Origin: Sedimenticola selenatireducens DSM 17993
GTDB taxonomy: Bacteria > Pseudomonadota > Gammaproteobacteria > Chromatiales > Chromatiaceae
Length of the DNA stretch: 64,000 bases
Reading direction: 5' to 3'
Assembly: GCF_000428045.1 (NCBI RefSeq)
Contig: NZ_ATZE01000015.1
Location: 92,860 to 156,859, forward strand
Position 1 is the first letter of the stretch, and every line of letters begins with the position of its first letter. The notes beneath the pieces are model-generated. The model made no database searches and was not told the DNA's origin. It saw only the letters and a list, made by a program, of their open reading frames with translations. A program made the position numbers and the translations under genes. Shown piece by piece: positions 27,767 to 39,095 of this stretch.

Positions 27767-29593
27767 ATGGAGATACAGAACACTCTCGGTTTTACCACGC
27801 CTGAGCGCTCAAGCGCGCCCGCAGGCTCGATGCTACTGAGCCCTAAGGAGGCCGCCATCTGGATAGGCAGTCTGCCGATGGCCAATGTCGGAGAGACCTC
27901 GCGACAGGTATTCAAGGCGCTTGTTGAATTCAATAGAATCAACATTCCCAATCTGGATCGAATTAAAATAGCCGAGCTGTTCCGGCGGCCGGTCGGTTAC
28001 ATATCCGACAATCTGCGCAAATACTACTACGACTCGCCCTTCCCCCTTTCGGCAAAAAGCCGCAAGATCGCCGTACTCAACCGCGAGCTCTATACTGAAC
28101 TGGCCCTCGCCTACAAAATCTTCATCGAAACAATGATTTCCGGTGGATCAGGGAAATTTGACCGCAAGCTACTGATTATCGCCATCCATCGGGCAATGCG
28201 CTTTCTCACAACGGTCATCTATCAGTCGATGATAGTTTATGATCCGATTCCAGTGACTGTATGGAAAGAGCTCCACCGTCTATACGCCTACGCCGAACAG
28301 AACCAAATACATGAACTGGCGGTTAAGGATGGCAGAAACGATGACAAGGTCAGCAACATCGCCGCCCTGTATAAACAGGCGTTGCTTCTCTCCGTCTGCT
28401 CACCCTACCGGATGCGGCAGCGTGAAATTGAAACTGTAATGCAATCTATGGAGCATTGGGGCAGCCTCACAACGCTGAACAAGCCGGCCAAGGAACCACT
28501 GGATCACTTTGACTTTGTCGTAAGACTCTCCACAGACTCTCCCCCCCTGCACAATGCGCTGGAAACGGATGAGGCAGCCAATCTCTGCCGAATACTGAAC
28601 ACTCAACCCCTGGTACAAATGTTGCGGGAAACCTTTGATCAAGTGCCGCAGGAGAGTGGCAGCAACGGTGCGAATCGAACAGAACCGAAACTATCAAGAC
28701 ACCTGCTGCGGCAGTTGATTCGGATTCTAAGCTCAGAACCAAAAAGGGAGTTTGTTCGTACCAAACTGAATTTTGAGTTGAAAGTGGCGGTTGGAATAAC
28801 CGCAATCTACAGTCTACTCACAACAGAAAAAGTATCGCACGAACCAGCAACGGCACAACGAACCGGCAGCGACCTGGACTGGATAGATCAACCAACGAGT
28901 AATCTGCCCAACCCGTCGCTATATACAGTAACGGAACACAAACTGGCCCTGGAAGGGTTTGATGAATCCATTCAGGAGACCATCATTGCGAGCGGCTTTG
29001 GTGAGTCAGGCTGCCGACAGGACGGCACCCCCATTTGGGCAGCCCGACCGACAGAACAGCAGCATGAAACCTTCGCCTGCAAAACCAGCAATGAAAGCGC
29101 CGGTGGCTACTGCATCAACTGGCAGGGCAGCAACGCACCCAAGATAAAGATCGGCGAGGTGATTGGCGTACAGTCGGCAACTGTCAAGAACCAGTTCGCG
29201 ATCGGTATCAGCCGCTGGATGAAAAACCAGCCTGGCCAGGGACTGCAACTCGGCATGCAGATGATTGCACCGAATGTCACTGCTGTACTGATTCACCACC
29301 TGGAAGGCGGCAACCCGGCCGGCCATCCCCAAAAAAGCCTGCTGCTGCCGGAACTGAGAGCTTCTGAACTCCCGGCCAGCCTGATATTACCCACACTGCC
29401 CTTCAAGACTGGTGATCTGATCATGATCGACCAGGCTGGCATTGAACGAAAGGCCAGGCTCACGCATCTTGTAGAGACAACCGGGGCATTTGCCCAGTTT
29501 TATTTCACCTACCTCAACCCACAGCCAAGCTTTGGAGACGACCCGTTTAACGACGATGAGGCGGATTTTGACAATATCTGGCCTGTGCTGTAG
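27767..29593 (+). CDS. PilZ-like c-di-GMP-associated protein upstream of fimX
   Basis: 608-residue cytoplasmic protein without a signal peptide. The C-terminal third (from about KIGEVIGVQS with IGISRWMKNQPGQGLQLGMQ) looks like a PilZ-type beta-barrel as found in proteins annotated cyclic-di-GMP-binding; the N-terminal 450 residues are mostly helical and of unknown function. A TTG start 11 codons earlier is possible. It is followed by fimX after 60 bases. By memory, P. aeruginosa has a related gene (PA4958) immediately before fimX. A role in type IV pilus control with FimX is inferred from context. Confidence 0.65.
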   Translation: MEIQNTLGFTTPERSSAPAGSMLLSPKEAAIWIGSLPMANVGETSRQVFKALVEFNRINIPNLDRIKIAELFRRPVGYISDNLRKYYYDSPFPLSAKSRKIAVLNRELYTELALAYKIFIETMISGGSGKFDRKLLIIAIHRAMRFLTTVIYQSMIVYDPIPVTVWKELHRLYAYAEQNQIHELAVKDGRNDDKVSNIAALYKQALLLSVCSPYRMRQREIETVMQSMEHWGSLTTLNKPAKEPLDHFDFVVRLSTDSPPLHNALETDEAANLCRILNTQPLVQMLRETFDQVPQESGSNGANRTEPKLSRHLLRQLIRILSSEPKREFVRTKLNFELKVAVGITAIYSLLTTEKVSHEPATAQRTGSDLDWIDQPTSNLPNPSLYTVTEHKLALEGFDESIQETIIASGFGESGCRQDGTPIWAARPTEQQHETFACKTSNESAGGYCINWQGSNAPKIKIGEVIGVQSATVKNQFAIGISRWMKNQPGQGLQLGMQMIAPNVTAVLIHHLEGGNPAGHPQKSLLLPELRASELPASLILPTLPFKTGDLIMIDQAGIERKARLTHLVETTGAFAQFYFTYLNPQPSFGDDPFNDDEADFDNIWPVL

Positions 29594-29653
29594 TCATGCC
29601 TAACTAATATAATCACATGTAGGCATCTTAATAACATTGGACACTTGCCACTT

Positions 29654-31741
29654 ATGAATGGATATCCCGAGACCGACATACCGATCAGACTTCTGATAAT
29701 TGAGTCCTCCCTCAATGAGGCAGAAGCCCATATCAGTACGCTGCGAAATGCCGGCCTGGTTGTCCATCCTACCGTTGCCGTGGATGACGATGCACTGCTC
29801 GATATTGCCGACAACGAAAAGCCCGAACTGATCCTGCTTTCCCTGACCGACACTACTGATAAGCTGACCGCCACTCTCAAGCTGTGTCGGGCGGCTTTCC
29901 ATGACGCGCCCTACGTTATTCTTTACAAGAATCCTGAAACTGACCCCGACACCTTGCTCCAGATCATGCGTGACGGGGCAAGGGATGTGGTTTGCACCAG
30001 CGACCCGGATCATCTGCAATTGGTGGTCATGCGGGAATCGGAAAATCTTTCCATACGCAAGGAGTTGGCATTAACCCAGCAAAAACTGAAAGAAGCGGAA
30101 GCTCGCTGTAACACCCTCATCGCCAGCTCACAGGACGCCATCGCCTACATCCATGAAGGGATGCACATGCAGGCGAACCCGGCCTATCTGCAGATGTTCG
30201 GCTATGTCGATATGGGTGAACTGGAGGGGCTGCCCATCCTCGACATGATCCCGGCGAAGGACCACAAAAGCATTAAGGCCTTTCTCAGAACCCTGGGCAA
30301 CGAGCATGCGGAGCTCAATATTGCCTGCCAGAACAGCGCCGGAGAAACTTTTGATGCAAAACTGGAGTTCTCTCCAGCCACCTATGATGGCGAACCCTGT
30401 ACCCAGCTCGTCATCCGTAATGAAGCACAGAACAAGGAACTTGAACAGACCATAGAGCTGCTGAGCAACCAGGATGCCCAGACAGGCCTGGCAAATCGCC
30501 AATATTTCATGGCCAAAATGGAGCAGCAGATCGCCACATTGCGCGAAACGGGAGGAGGCTGTTCACTGTTCTATATCGTTATTGATGACTTCAGGGAGAT
30601 CAGAGCTGAAATCGGCATTACCGCAAGCGACAATCTACTGAAGGAACTGGCCGGAATCCTCAGCCGTAACATAGATAAAAGTGATCTGCTGTCACGCTTC
30701 GGCGACCACTCATTTACCATTTTGAGCACCAAGCAAAACCCGATTGACGCAGAGACCATGGCGGAGCGGCTACGCCTGCTGATCGAGGAGTTTGTTTATC
30801 AACAGACCAATGTCACCTGCTGCATCGGTATCAGCCTGCTTGACCAGGAGATCACGGGAAGCCAGGATTTTATTAACCGCGCCTATCACGCCTACGAGGC
30901 GGCCCGCAACAGCGGCGGCAACCGCTACTCACTCTATGACGCCAGCGAGATGCAGGCCAGTTACGGGGAAGACAACACCGGCGATGAGGCTCGGATCAAT
31001 GAACTGATACAGCACGCCCTGGAAAACGACCGGTTTCGCCTGGTCTACCAGCCTATCGTCAGCCTTCAGGGGGACAGCCGGGAACACTACGCGGTTCTGA
31101 CCCGGTTACTGGATAACAATAACGAGGAGATTCTTCCCGACTACTTTATCCGGCATGCCAAGCAGGGTGAGCAGATGGCGAAAGTGGATCGCTGGGTCAT
31201 CAACAAGGCCATTGAAGAGCTCGCGGAACAGCGCACGGAAGGTAAAAAAGTCAATTTCTTCATCAGCATCTCAAGCGCCGGCCTGGAAGATGAAGGCATG
31301 TTGCTATGGATCTGCGACTGCCTGCGCAAGCACAGGGCCAAAGGCCCCTGGATCACCTTCCAGATACAGGATAAGGAGCTGCGTAACCATATCCAGACTG
31401 CGAAGAAGCTGATTGAAGGCCTGAAAAAGATCAAATGCCAGTTGGCCATTGATCAGTTCGGCGCCAGCCCAAAGGCGGAGACCCTGTTAAAACATCTGCC
31501 GGTGGATTTCGTAAAATTCGATTTTGAACTGATGCAGGACCTGGCCTCCAAGCAGGAGCAACAGGATCATCTGAATGAATTGAATGCCCTGGCCAAGCAG
31601 CACAATATCAAAACCATCGCCATGGGGGTGGAGGACGCCAACAGCCTGGCCATTCTCTGGACCGTCGGCGTCAATTACATTCAGGGTTATTTTCTCCAGG
31701 AACCATCGGAAAACATCTCGTACGAGTTCAGTTCCGCGTAG
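29654..31741 (+). CDS. fimX: FimX-like degenerate GGDEF-EAL c-di-GMP receptor
   Basis: 695 residues in the FimX order: REC-like domain (about 10-125, lacking a clear phospho-acceptor set), PAS (about 145-260), GGDEF (about 275-435) and EAL (about 450-690). The GGDEF signature is reduced to GDHSF and the EAL signature to AVL (HYAVLTRLL), so both enzyme activities are probably lost, while the EAL domain may still bind c-di-GMP as in P. aeruginosa FimX. FimX localises to a cell pole and promotes type IV pilus assembly. The ATG follows an in-frame TTG by three codons. It is probably co-transcribed with the PilZ-like gene. Confidence 0.85.
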   Translation: MNGYPETDIPIRLLIIESSLNEAEAHISTLRNAGLVVHPTVAVDDDALLDIADNEKPELILLSLTDTTDKLTATLKLCRAAFHDAPYVILYKNPETDPDTLLQIMRDGARDVVCTSDPDHLQLVVMRESENLSIRKELALTQQKLKEAEARCNTLIASSQDAIAYIHEGMHMQANPAYLQMFGYVDMGELEGLPILDMIPAKDHKSIKAFLRTLGNEHAELNIACQNSAGETFDAKLEFSPATYDGEPCTQLVIRNEAQNKELEQTIELLSNQDAQTGLANRQYFMAKMEQQIATLRETGGGCSLFYIVIDDFREIRAEIGITASDNLLKELAGILSRNIDKSDLLSRFGDHSFTILSTKQNPIDAETMAERLRLLIEEFVYQQTNVTCCIGISLLDQEITGSQDFINRAYHAYEAARNSGGNRYSLYDASEMQASYGEDNTGDEARINELIQHALENDRFRLVYQPIVSLQGDSREHYAVLTRLLDNNNEEILPDYFIRHAKQGEQMAKVDRWVINKAIEELAEQRTEGKKVNFFISISSAGLEDEGMLLWICDCLRKHRAKGPWITFQIQDKELRNHIQTAKKLIEGLKKIKCQLAIDQFGASPKAETLLKHLPVDFVKFDFELMQDLASKQEQQDHLNELNALAKQHNIKTIAMGVEDANSLAILWTVGVNYIQGYFLQEPSENISYEFSSA

Positions 31742-31809
31742 TCCTCGCTCGATTTGGAACACTGCCCCCGGGCCGGGGAAGCCCCAGTCGCCCGCGGTTC
31801 GCCAGTTTC

Positions 31810-32427
31810 TCAGTCGATTGCGAAACAGTAGAACAACCCATTACCACCTGTAGCCTTCAGCGCTTCCAGTCCGCAACCACGGGAGCTGTGGGAAGCGTTC
31901 CAGGACCGGGAAGGTGCATCGTCCCGCAAACCGATGCGGTCATGATGTCCGACAAAAGCACTTCCCTCGTCACTGCTGGTCCAGTCACTACAGGTCTGCC
32001 CCTCATTCAGGGTTCCGTCCGGGTTTGAACCGGTAAGTATGTCATGCATATTTGGCGAATCGCCCCGGCCATTCACCATCTCGCCCTGTTCGGTCAGCCC
32101 CGTTTCTTTATTTATGCCATTGGCTTCCGAGTGCAGTCCTGCCAGATCACTGGCAATCATGACACCCTTTATATTGTGCCAGGGCCCCATGCCGATCCGG
32201 TCCCGGGCATTCTCCCGTGAACTGCTCAGGTAGGCTCGCCAGGTCTTTCCACCCACACCTGCCGAGGCTGCCAGTTGCTGGCAGTGTGCATCCGCGCCCT
32301 CCAGGCCACCCAGATCGGCCCCCTGCCCCGGCCCATTACTGGTGATGAAAAAACTCGCTGCGTTCTCGGCCGATTGCAACGGCGTTGAAACTGACATAAC
32401 CAACAGGCACATAACGAATGCCCTCAT
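31810..32427 (-). CDS. secreted lectin-like protein
   Basis: 205-residue exported protein with a signal peptide (MRAFVMCLLVMSVSTPLQS-A). The mature protein shows the pattern of bacterial proteins commonly annotated 'lectin': FFITSNGPGQGADLGGLEGA at its start, the middle segment GRGDSPNMHDILTGS, and CSDWTSSDEGSAFVGHHDR near the end, plus paired cysteines. The binding target is unknown. It is convergent with fimX and divergent from the zinc-ribbon/FGE gene, so it is probably transcribed alone. The chosen ATG gives the signal peptide; a longer ORF adds 28 unrelated residues. Confidence 0.75.
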   Translation of the reverse strand: MRAFVMCLLVMSVSTPLQSAENAASFFITSNGPGQGADLGGLEGADAHCQQLAASAGVGGKTWRAYLSSSRENARDRIGMGPWHNIKGVMIASDLAGLHSEANGINKETGLTEQGEMVNGRGDSPNMHDILTGSNPDGTLNEGQTCSDWTSSDEGSAFVGHHDRIGLRDDAPSRSWNASHSSRGCGLEALKATGGNGLFYCFAID

Positions 32428-32773
32428 GAGATTCCACTCCTGTTCAGCATATCCGGGAATAACCAACCCTGGCTTATGCCAGGCTCTAATCTTCGTACAA
32501 CCAGCACACAAGACTCATCAGCAATAGTAGACCAGCAGAAAGGATCTGCAGACCTTAAATCCAAAATCGTATTCTCCCGCTCCAGGCACGCCAATAACAA
32601 TATTCCACGGCCCAGACGGGCAGCTGATCATGCGCAACGATAGCCGCTACCCATAAGAACCGGGTGTAGGGGGCAGTCAGCAAACCTTTTCAACTCAAAG
32701 GAGACGGAGTGAAACCATTTTATGTATTATGGGAGAAATCTTTAGAATCGATCACCGGAGTAGCTGCTGACCC
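32428..32773. other. divergent intergenic region
   Basis: About 345 bases between two divergent starts. No credible gene is present; short ORFs on both strands run into the flanking genes. It should hold both promoters, but no strong -35/-10 pair was found by eye. Confidence 0.4.
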
Positions 32774-33853
<1,080 letters not shown>

Positions 33854-33922
33854 TGCTCTATCGGCCGGCACAAGGGGAGATCAGCCGTTAAGCGTTTTCA
33901 TGGAATTGACGCGATGTGACAC

Positions 33923-33959
33923 AAAAAGTCCGCGATACTCCATTCGAATACCGCGGACT
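33923..33959 (-). terminator. intrinsic terminator of the liv operon
   Basis: Perfect 8-bp arms AGTCCGCG / CGCGGACT with a 17-base loop. On the minus strand it is followed by TTTTT, so it ends transcription coming from livF, 25 bases after the stop. Confidence 0.75.
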
Positions 33960-33983
33960 CTGCAGACATAAGCCAGCGCCAGA

Positions 33984-34745
33984 TCAGATCGCCAGATACT
34001 GCTGGCGCAGATCCTCGTTATCCAGCACTTCCTGGGCAAGACCATCAAACACAACCTGGCCCATATCGAGGATAATCGCCCGGTCCGCCAGACGCAGGGC
34101 GGCTACCGCATTTTGCTCGACAATAATGGTGGTGATGCCGAGCTTTTTGATTCCATCGACAATCCGCTCGATCTCATGCACGATCACCGGCGCCAATCCC
34201 TCGTAGGGCTCATCCAGCAACAACAGCTTGATGTCTCTGGCCAGGGCACGGGCCACTGCCAGCATCTGCTGTTCACCACCGGACAGCGTGGTGGCTTCCT
34301 GGGCACGACGCTCGGCCAAACGCGGGAAGTGGTCATAGATGCGTTCAATACTCCAACCGATGGGCGGGGCGATCTGTGACAGGATCAGATTCTCCTCGAC
34401 CGTCATGCCGGCAATGATGCGGCGATCTTCCGGAACCAGGGCGACCCCGTTCTGCGCAGCCTCATGGGATTTCATGCTGTGCAGCGGTTTGTGGTCGAGC
34501 CAGATCTCCCCGTGGGTCACCTGTGGGCTATCCACCCGGGCAATAGAACGTAACGTGGATGTCTTTCCGGCACCGTTGCGGCCCAGCAGGGCCAGAACCT
34601 CGCCCTCGCGGACGTCGAAGCTGACTCCCTGCACGATATAGCTCTCGCCATAGTAGGAGTGGATATCCCAGCAGGAGAAGAACGCCGGATCAGAACCGGC
34701 CCGGGTAACCGGAGTGACCCGGTGCGTTGTGCTGTATTTACTCAT
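33984..34745 (-). CDS. livF: branched-chain-type ABC transporter ATPase LivF
   Basis: Cytoplasmic ATPase of a HAAT-family importer. The 253 residues carry Walker A GRNGAGKTS, signature LSGGEQQ, Walker B LLLLDEPYEGL and the H-loop region replaced by EQN as usual in LivF. It begins within the end of livG (four-base overlap), indicating coupling. It is the last gene of the cluster. The N-terminus is about 20 residues longer than typical LivF (STTHRVTPVTRAGSDP), possibly because of a distal start. Confidence 0.93.
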   Translation of the reverse strand: MSKYSTTHRVTPVTRAGSDPAFFSCWDIHSYYGESYIVQGVSFDVREGEVLALLGRNGAGKTSTLRSIARVDSPQVTHGEIWLDHKPLHSMKSHEAAQNGVALVPEDRRIIAGMTVEENLILSQIAPPIGWSIERIYDHFPRLAERRAQEATTLSGGEQQMLAVARALARDIKLLLLDEPYEGLAPVIVHEIERIVDGIKKLGITTIIVEQNAVAALRLADRAIILDMGQVVFDGLAQEVLDNEDLRQQYLAI

Positions 34746-35500
34746 AGCTCAGCCCCTCCCAGATAGGCTTCCTGAACCTTCGGATTACCACGGATCTCGT
34801 CCGGTGTGCCACTGGCGATAATCCGACCCTGGGCCAAAACACTGATCGTGTCAGCAAGGCTGAACACCACGTGCATATCATGCTCGATAATAATCTTGGT
34901 CATGCCGCGCTCTTTGATCCGTTTCAGCAGATCAATGGTTCGGTTGGTATCGTGGCGCGCCATGCCGGCGGTCGGCTCATCCAGCAGTAGCAGCCGGGGA
35001 TGCTGCACCAGTCCCATGGCCAATTCCAGGCGACGCTTGTCACCCCGGGACATGCTGCCCGCGTGCTTATGGATATGCTCTCCCAGCCCCATGTCCTCCA
35101 GTATGTGTACCGCGTCCGCCTCTATCGCCTTCTCCGAAGCCAGACTGACGAAGGCATTAAACTTGAACGTGCCGTCACGCCTGGCCAACGCAGGGATCAT
35201 CACATTTTGCAATACCGTCAGATCGGGAAAGATTTCCGGAGTCTGAAACACCCGCACCATACCGGCATGATTGATCTCATGCGGCTGCATGCCGATCATG
35301 TTTTTGCCTTCAAACTCCACGGTCCCGCTATCAGGTATCAGACGACCGATACAACAGTTGAGCAAGGTGGACTTGCCGGCCCCATTGGGGCCGATAATGG
35401 CGTGGGTCTTACCCTCTTCAATATCCAGATTGATATCACCCAGGGCATGCAGCCCGCCAAAAGTTTTATCGACATTTTTGATGCTTAATACAATACTCAT
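34742..35500 (-). CDS. livG: branched-chain-type ABC transporter ATPase LivG
   Basis: Second ATPase of the importer, 252 residues. Walker A GPNGAGKST, the signature segment MSRGDKRRLELA (SRGDK in place of SGGQ), and Walker B LLLLDEPTAGM are visible. The start MSIVLSIKNVDKTFGG fits the family, and the longer ORF would overlap livM. It pairs with LivF on the LivHM membrane core. Confidence 0.93.
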   Translation of the reverse strand: MSIVLSIKNVDKTFGGLHALGDINLDIEEGKTHAIIGPNGAGKSTLLNCCIGRLIPDSGTVEFEGKNMIGMQPHEINHAGMVRVFQTPEIFPDLTVLQNVMIPALARRDGTFKFNAFVSLASEKAIEADAVHILEDMGLGEHIHKHAGSMSRGDKRRLELAMGLVQHPRLLLLDEPTAGMARHDTNRTIDLLKRIKERGMTKIIIEHDMHVVFSLADTISVLAQGRIIASGTPDEIRGNPKVQEAYLGGAEL

Positions 35501-35504
35501 CACA

Positions 35505-36641
35505 TCACTCCTTCTCTGCCGACAGGGCAACATCTTTGTCCCCGGACGATTGGAAAATACCTTTCACATAAGCGGACGCACGACGAATGCCCTCGACCAC
35601 TCCGCCCGGCAGGAAGATCACCACTATCATGAACAGCAGTCCAAGGGTCAGATGCCAGCCCTCTCCAACAAACTCACCGGTGATGGCTACCACAATGTTT
35701 TCCAACCAGTCTGGAAGGAAAGCAAAAATCTCGTGTAGCCGACCATCATTCATGGCGGAGAAGATATTTTCAAAGTACTTGATAATACCGGCACCAAACA
35801 GAGGACCGAACAGGGTACCGGCACCACCCAGTATGGTCATCAACACAACCTCACCTGATGCGGTCCACTGCATGCGCTCCGCTCCAGCCAGTGGATCGGT
35901 GACAGCCATCAACGAGCCCGCAAGACCGGCATACATACCGGAGATGACAAAAGCAGTGAGCAGATAGGGTCGGGTATTGAAGCCGGTGTATTTCATCCGG
36001 GTCTGATTAGACTTGATCGCCAGCAATTTCAATCCAAACGGGGAGCGGAAGATCCTCAACGATATGAAAAAACCAAGAATCAACATCACCGCACAGAAAT
36101 AGAATCCGTTGTACCCACTCATCTCGATACCGAACAGCTGGGTCGACGGCAATCCCTGACCGACGGGACCGTCCAGCACTCGTGGATCATCCATAGTCAG
36201 CTGTAGACCGGTTTCACCATTGGTCAGCGGCGTCAGCACTGAGTACGCCAGGTTATAGGACATCTGGGCGAAGGCCAGCGTCAGGATGGAAAAATAGATA
36301 CCTGAGCGTCTCAGACTCAAATATCCGATGACAACCGCAAATACACCAGCCAGCAGGATGGAAAAAATCACTGCCGGCAACACATTCATGGTTAACAGCT
36401 TGAATGACCAGACCGCCGTATAGGAACCGACCCCGAGGAACACAGCATGTCCAAACGACAGGTAGCCGGTCAGTCCGAACAACAGATTAAAGCCAATGGC
36501 AAAAATTCCAAATATTGCGAATTTCTGCATCAGGTCGGGATAGCCGGCACCGACGGGAGTAAGCCACAGGGGCGCGGTCAGGACAGCCACGGTGAATATG
36601 GCCATAATAACCCAGTCATTCTTTAGCAATGGCATATTCAT
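35505..36641 (-). CDS. livM: branched-chain-type ABC transporter permease LivM
   Basis: Inner-membrane permease of 378 residues with about ten hydrophobic helices. The family motif [17 protein letters not shown] lies near residue 55, and the conserved AGLAGSL and [13 protein letters not shown] region is in the C-terminal half. It forms the translocation pore with LivH, one base downstream of that gene's stop. The C-terminal tail is polar. Confidence 0.93.
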   Translation of the reverse strand: MNMPLLKNDWVIMAIFTVAVLTAPLWLTPVGAGYPDLMQKFAIFGIFAIGFNLLFGLTGYLSFGHAVFLGVGSYTAVWSFKLLTMNVLPAVIFSILLAGVFAVVIGYLSLRRSGIYFSILTLAFAQMSYNLAYSVLTPLTNGETGLQLTMDDPRVLDGPVGQGLPSTQLFGIEMSGYNGFYFCAVMLILGFFISLRIFRSPFGLKLLAIKSNQTRMKYTGFNTRPYLLTAFVISGMYAGLAGSLMAVTDPLAGAERMQWTASGEVVLMTILGGAGTLFGPLFGAGIIKYFENIFSAMNDGRLHEIFAFLPDWLENIVVAITGEFVGEGWHLTLGLLFMIVVIFLPGGVVEGIRRASAYVKGIFQSSGDKDVALSAEKE

Positions 36642-36642
36642 A

Positions 36643-37659
36643 TCAATCCTCCATCACGCCTTTGCGTCCCATCAGACCGCGTGGTCTGACCAGGATGATA
36701 ACTACCGCGACCAGATAGATAATGATCTGGTCAATACCCGGAATGATGGCTTTAACTTCATTCATGGAGGCAAACGATTGCAGAATGCCGAGCAGAAACC
36801 CGGCCGCTACAGCACCACCCAGCGACCCCATGCCGCCGACAACCACCACCACAAAGGAGAGCACCAGAAAGTCCATTCCCATGTGATAGTCAGGTGGCAG
36901 GATCGGAGCGTACATAACGCCCGCCAGACCAGCCACGACCGCCGCTATACCGAATACAATGGTAAATCTGTGTTCAACATTTATACCGAGCAGTCCTACC
37001 GTCTCGCGATCATGCATACCCGCGCGCACCACCATGCCGAAAGTGGTGAACTGCAGAAAAGCGAACACGGCAAAAATGATAATGCCGGAGAACAACAGGT
37101 AGATCAGCCGCCACCAGGGGTAAACCACTGACTCTCCCAGTCCCAGCAGGACGCCAATCGGGGCACTGCCGGAGAATATTTCAGGTGCTGGAGAGGGAAT
37201 CGGATTGGCACCAAAGAAGGACTTCACGATCTCCTGGAGTACAATTGCCAGACCGAAGGTCACCAGAATCTGTTCAGCATGGGGCCGCTTGTAAAAATGC
37301 TTGATAAGCCCACGCTCCATCACCAGCCCGATGAGCAGCATGACCGGAATGGCCAAAAGGATCGATATGGGTACCGACCAGTCAATTATCGTTGTACCGA
37401 AATCACCAAACCAGATCTCCAGGTAAGGCTGCTCCTTGTAGGCATCAAAGAAGGTAATGCTTTCATCCTTTACCTTCATGGAAATCGTCAATATTTTTTC
37501 TAAGGTAATCGCGCAAAACGCACCCAGCATGAACAGGGCACCGTGGGCAAAGTTCACCACGCCAAGCGTTCCGAACACGAGCGTAAGGCCGAGGGCAATC
37601 AGCGCGTAGGCACCGCCCTTGTCAAGGCCATTTAAGATCTGAAGAAAGATCGCATCCAT
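36643..37659 (-). CDS. livH: branched-chain-type ABC transporter permease LivH
   Basis: Permease of 338 residues, longer than E. coli LivH (308) because of a charged insertion near residues 55-85 ([20 protein letters not shown]). Family signatures are [27 protein letters not shown] near residues 14-40 in pieces, and [17 protein letters not shown] near the C-terminus. It follows the binding-protein gene after an 80-base gap containing a strong hairpin. Confidence 0.92.
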   Translation of the reverse strand: MDAIFLQILNGLDKGGAYALIALGLTLVFGTLGVVNFAHGALFMLGAFCAITLEKILTISMKVKDESITFFDAYKEQPYLEIWFGDFGTTIIDWSVPISILLAIPVMLLIGLVMERGLIKHFYKRPHAEQILVTFGLAIVLQEIVKSFFGANPIPSPAPEIFSGSAPIGVLLGLGESVVYPWWRLIYLLFSGIIIFAVFAFLQFTTFGMVVRAGMHDRETVGLLGINVEHRFTIVFGIAAVVAGLAGVMYAPILPPDYHMGMDFLVLSFVVVVVGGMGSLGGAVAAGFLLGILQSFASMNEVKAIIPGIDQIIIYLVAVVIILVRPRGLMGRKGVMED

Positions 37660-37697
37660 TACTGTCTACACACCAGTGAAAATGAAAGAATAACAAG

Positions 37698-37723
37698 AGC
37701 CGGCTGCCCAGAGGCAGCCGGCT
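37698..37723 (-). terminator. hairpin between binding-protein gene and livH (attenuator-like)
   Basis: Perfect 11-bp stem AGCCGGCTGCC / GGCAGCCGGCT with a 4-base loop, 16 bases after the binding-protein stop. In transcription direction it is followed by CTTGTTATTC, a weak T-rich tract. Such hairpins commonly give partial termination or stabilise the upstream message so that the binding protein is made in excess over the permease. Confidence 0.65.
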
Positions 37724-37739
37724 TACAGGCTAGAGTGGA

Positions 37740-39095
37740 TCAGACCTCGTAAGGACCGAGTTCGCCGCCGAAGATTTTCGCGTCGTACTCCACCTCTGAG
37801 CGTGGCACGATCTTCTGAACCTGCAGCAGGTCAAACTGGGAAGTTGGATTCTGATTACCGCGAACGACCAGTACATCCTTAAAGCACTGGTGGTCTTCTG
37901 CACGGTATTCAGTCGGGCCGTTACCCATGCCATCAAACTTGAAACCTTCCAGTGTCTTGATGACTTCGGGTGGGTAGAAGGTACCTGCCTGTTCAACTGC
38001 GTTGGCATACAACAGGGCCTGTACATAACAGGTGTGCGCAGCCATTGAGGGTGGGAAGCCGTACTCCTGGCCAAAGGACTTCACAAAGGCTTTGGAACCT
38101 TCATCCTGCAGCGACCAGTTCCAGTTGGTGGTACCCAGGATTCCCTTGATGTTCTCACCGGCACCCTGTGCCATCAGACGTGAGAACAGCGGCACCACGA
38201 TTTCGAAGTTCTTACCATTGACCTGCTTGTCACGCAGACCAAATTGAACCGCCTGGGTCAGGGAGTTGATCATATCCTTACCGTAATGGTTAAGGATCAG
38301 CACATCCGCACCGGAGTTCAGCACCGGCGTGATGTACTGGGAGAAGTCGCCGGCACCCACCGGGGTCTTAACCGCGGCGGTAGTCTGCCAACCCAGTGCT
38401 TCCGTGGTGTTCTTGATTGACTCTTCCTGGGTCCAGCCCCAGGTGTAGTCCGCGGTCAGGTGATAGGCCTTACGATCGGTACCCATCTCTTCCTTCAATA
38501 CAGGACCCAGTGCCTTACCGGACATATAAGCGTTGAAGAAATGACGGAAGCCATACCGACGCTTGTCCTTACCCGTGGTATCGTTGGAGTGAGTCAGGCC
38601 AGCCATGAAGATGACTCCCATCTCCTGACACAGCCCCTGCACCGCAACAGCCACGCCGGAGGATGAACCGCCGGTAATCATTACCACACCATCTTTCTCG
38701 ATCATGCGTTTGGCGGAAGCGCGGGCCGCATCAGATTTGGTCTGGGTATCGCCCGTTACATACTCAAGTTTTTTACCCAGGATGCCATTGCCTTTCAGAG
38801 TAAGCGGTTTCATGGTGTTCAGCATACCGCCGTCACCTTCACCATTGATGTGCTTGACAGCCAGTTTATAGGCACGTAACTCGTCAGCACCCTCATCCGC
38901 ATACGCGCCGGTCTGAGGGACGTTGAAGCCGAATTTCACGGAACCGGCATTACCCGGGTTATTGCGAAAATCTTTTGCCGCCCAGGCATCCTTGACAAAG
39001 AACATGGGCATGTTGGCCGCGGTCAGTGCTGCGGCACCCACCTTGATAAAACCACGACGGGAAAGTTCGCTGGTCTTAGACTTATCATCACTCAT
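37740..39095 (-). CDS. Tat-exported branched-chain-type ABC substrate-binding protein
   Basis: 451-residue periplasmic binding protein, first gene of the liv-type cluster. The twin-arginine signal is LSRRGFIKVGAAAL, with the mature part beginning near SVKFGFNVPQTGAYADEGAD. It is similar along its whole length to the orphan binding protein at 21.7 kb, including the C-terminal GGELGPY ending. The ligand is unknown; amino acids, urea, short amides or aromatic acids are all handled by this family. The chosen ATG (MSDDKSKTSEL) follows GAGAGAGG. The longer ORF adds seven residues. Confidence 0.92.
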   Translation of the reverse strand: MSDDKSKTSELSRRGFIKVGAAALTAANMPMFFVKDAWAAKDFRNNPGNAGSVKFGFNVPQTGAYADEGADELRAYKLAVKHINGEGDGGMLNTMKPLTLKGNGILGKKLEYVTGDTQTKSDAARASAKRMIEKDGVVMITGGSSSGVAVAVQGLCQEMGVIFMAGLTHSNDTTGKDKRRYGFRHFFNAYMSGKALGPVLKEEMGTDRKAYHLTADYTWGWTQEESIKNTTEALGWQTTAAVKTPVGAGDFSQYITPVLNSGADVLILNHYGKDMINSLTQAVQFGLRDKQVNGKNFEIVVPLFSRLMAQGAGENIKGILGTTNWNWSLQDEGSKAFVKSFGQEYGFPPSMAAHTCYVQALLYANAVEQAGTFYPPEVIKTLEGFKFDGMGNGPTEYRAEDHQCFKDVLVVRGNQNPTSQFDLLQVQKIVPRSEVEYDAKIFGGELGPYEV

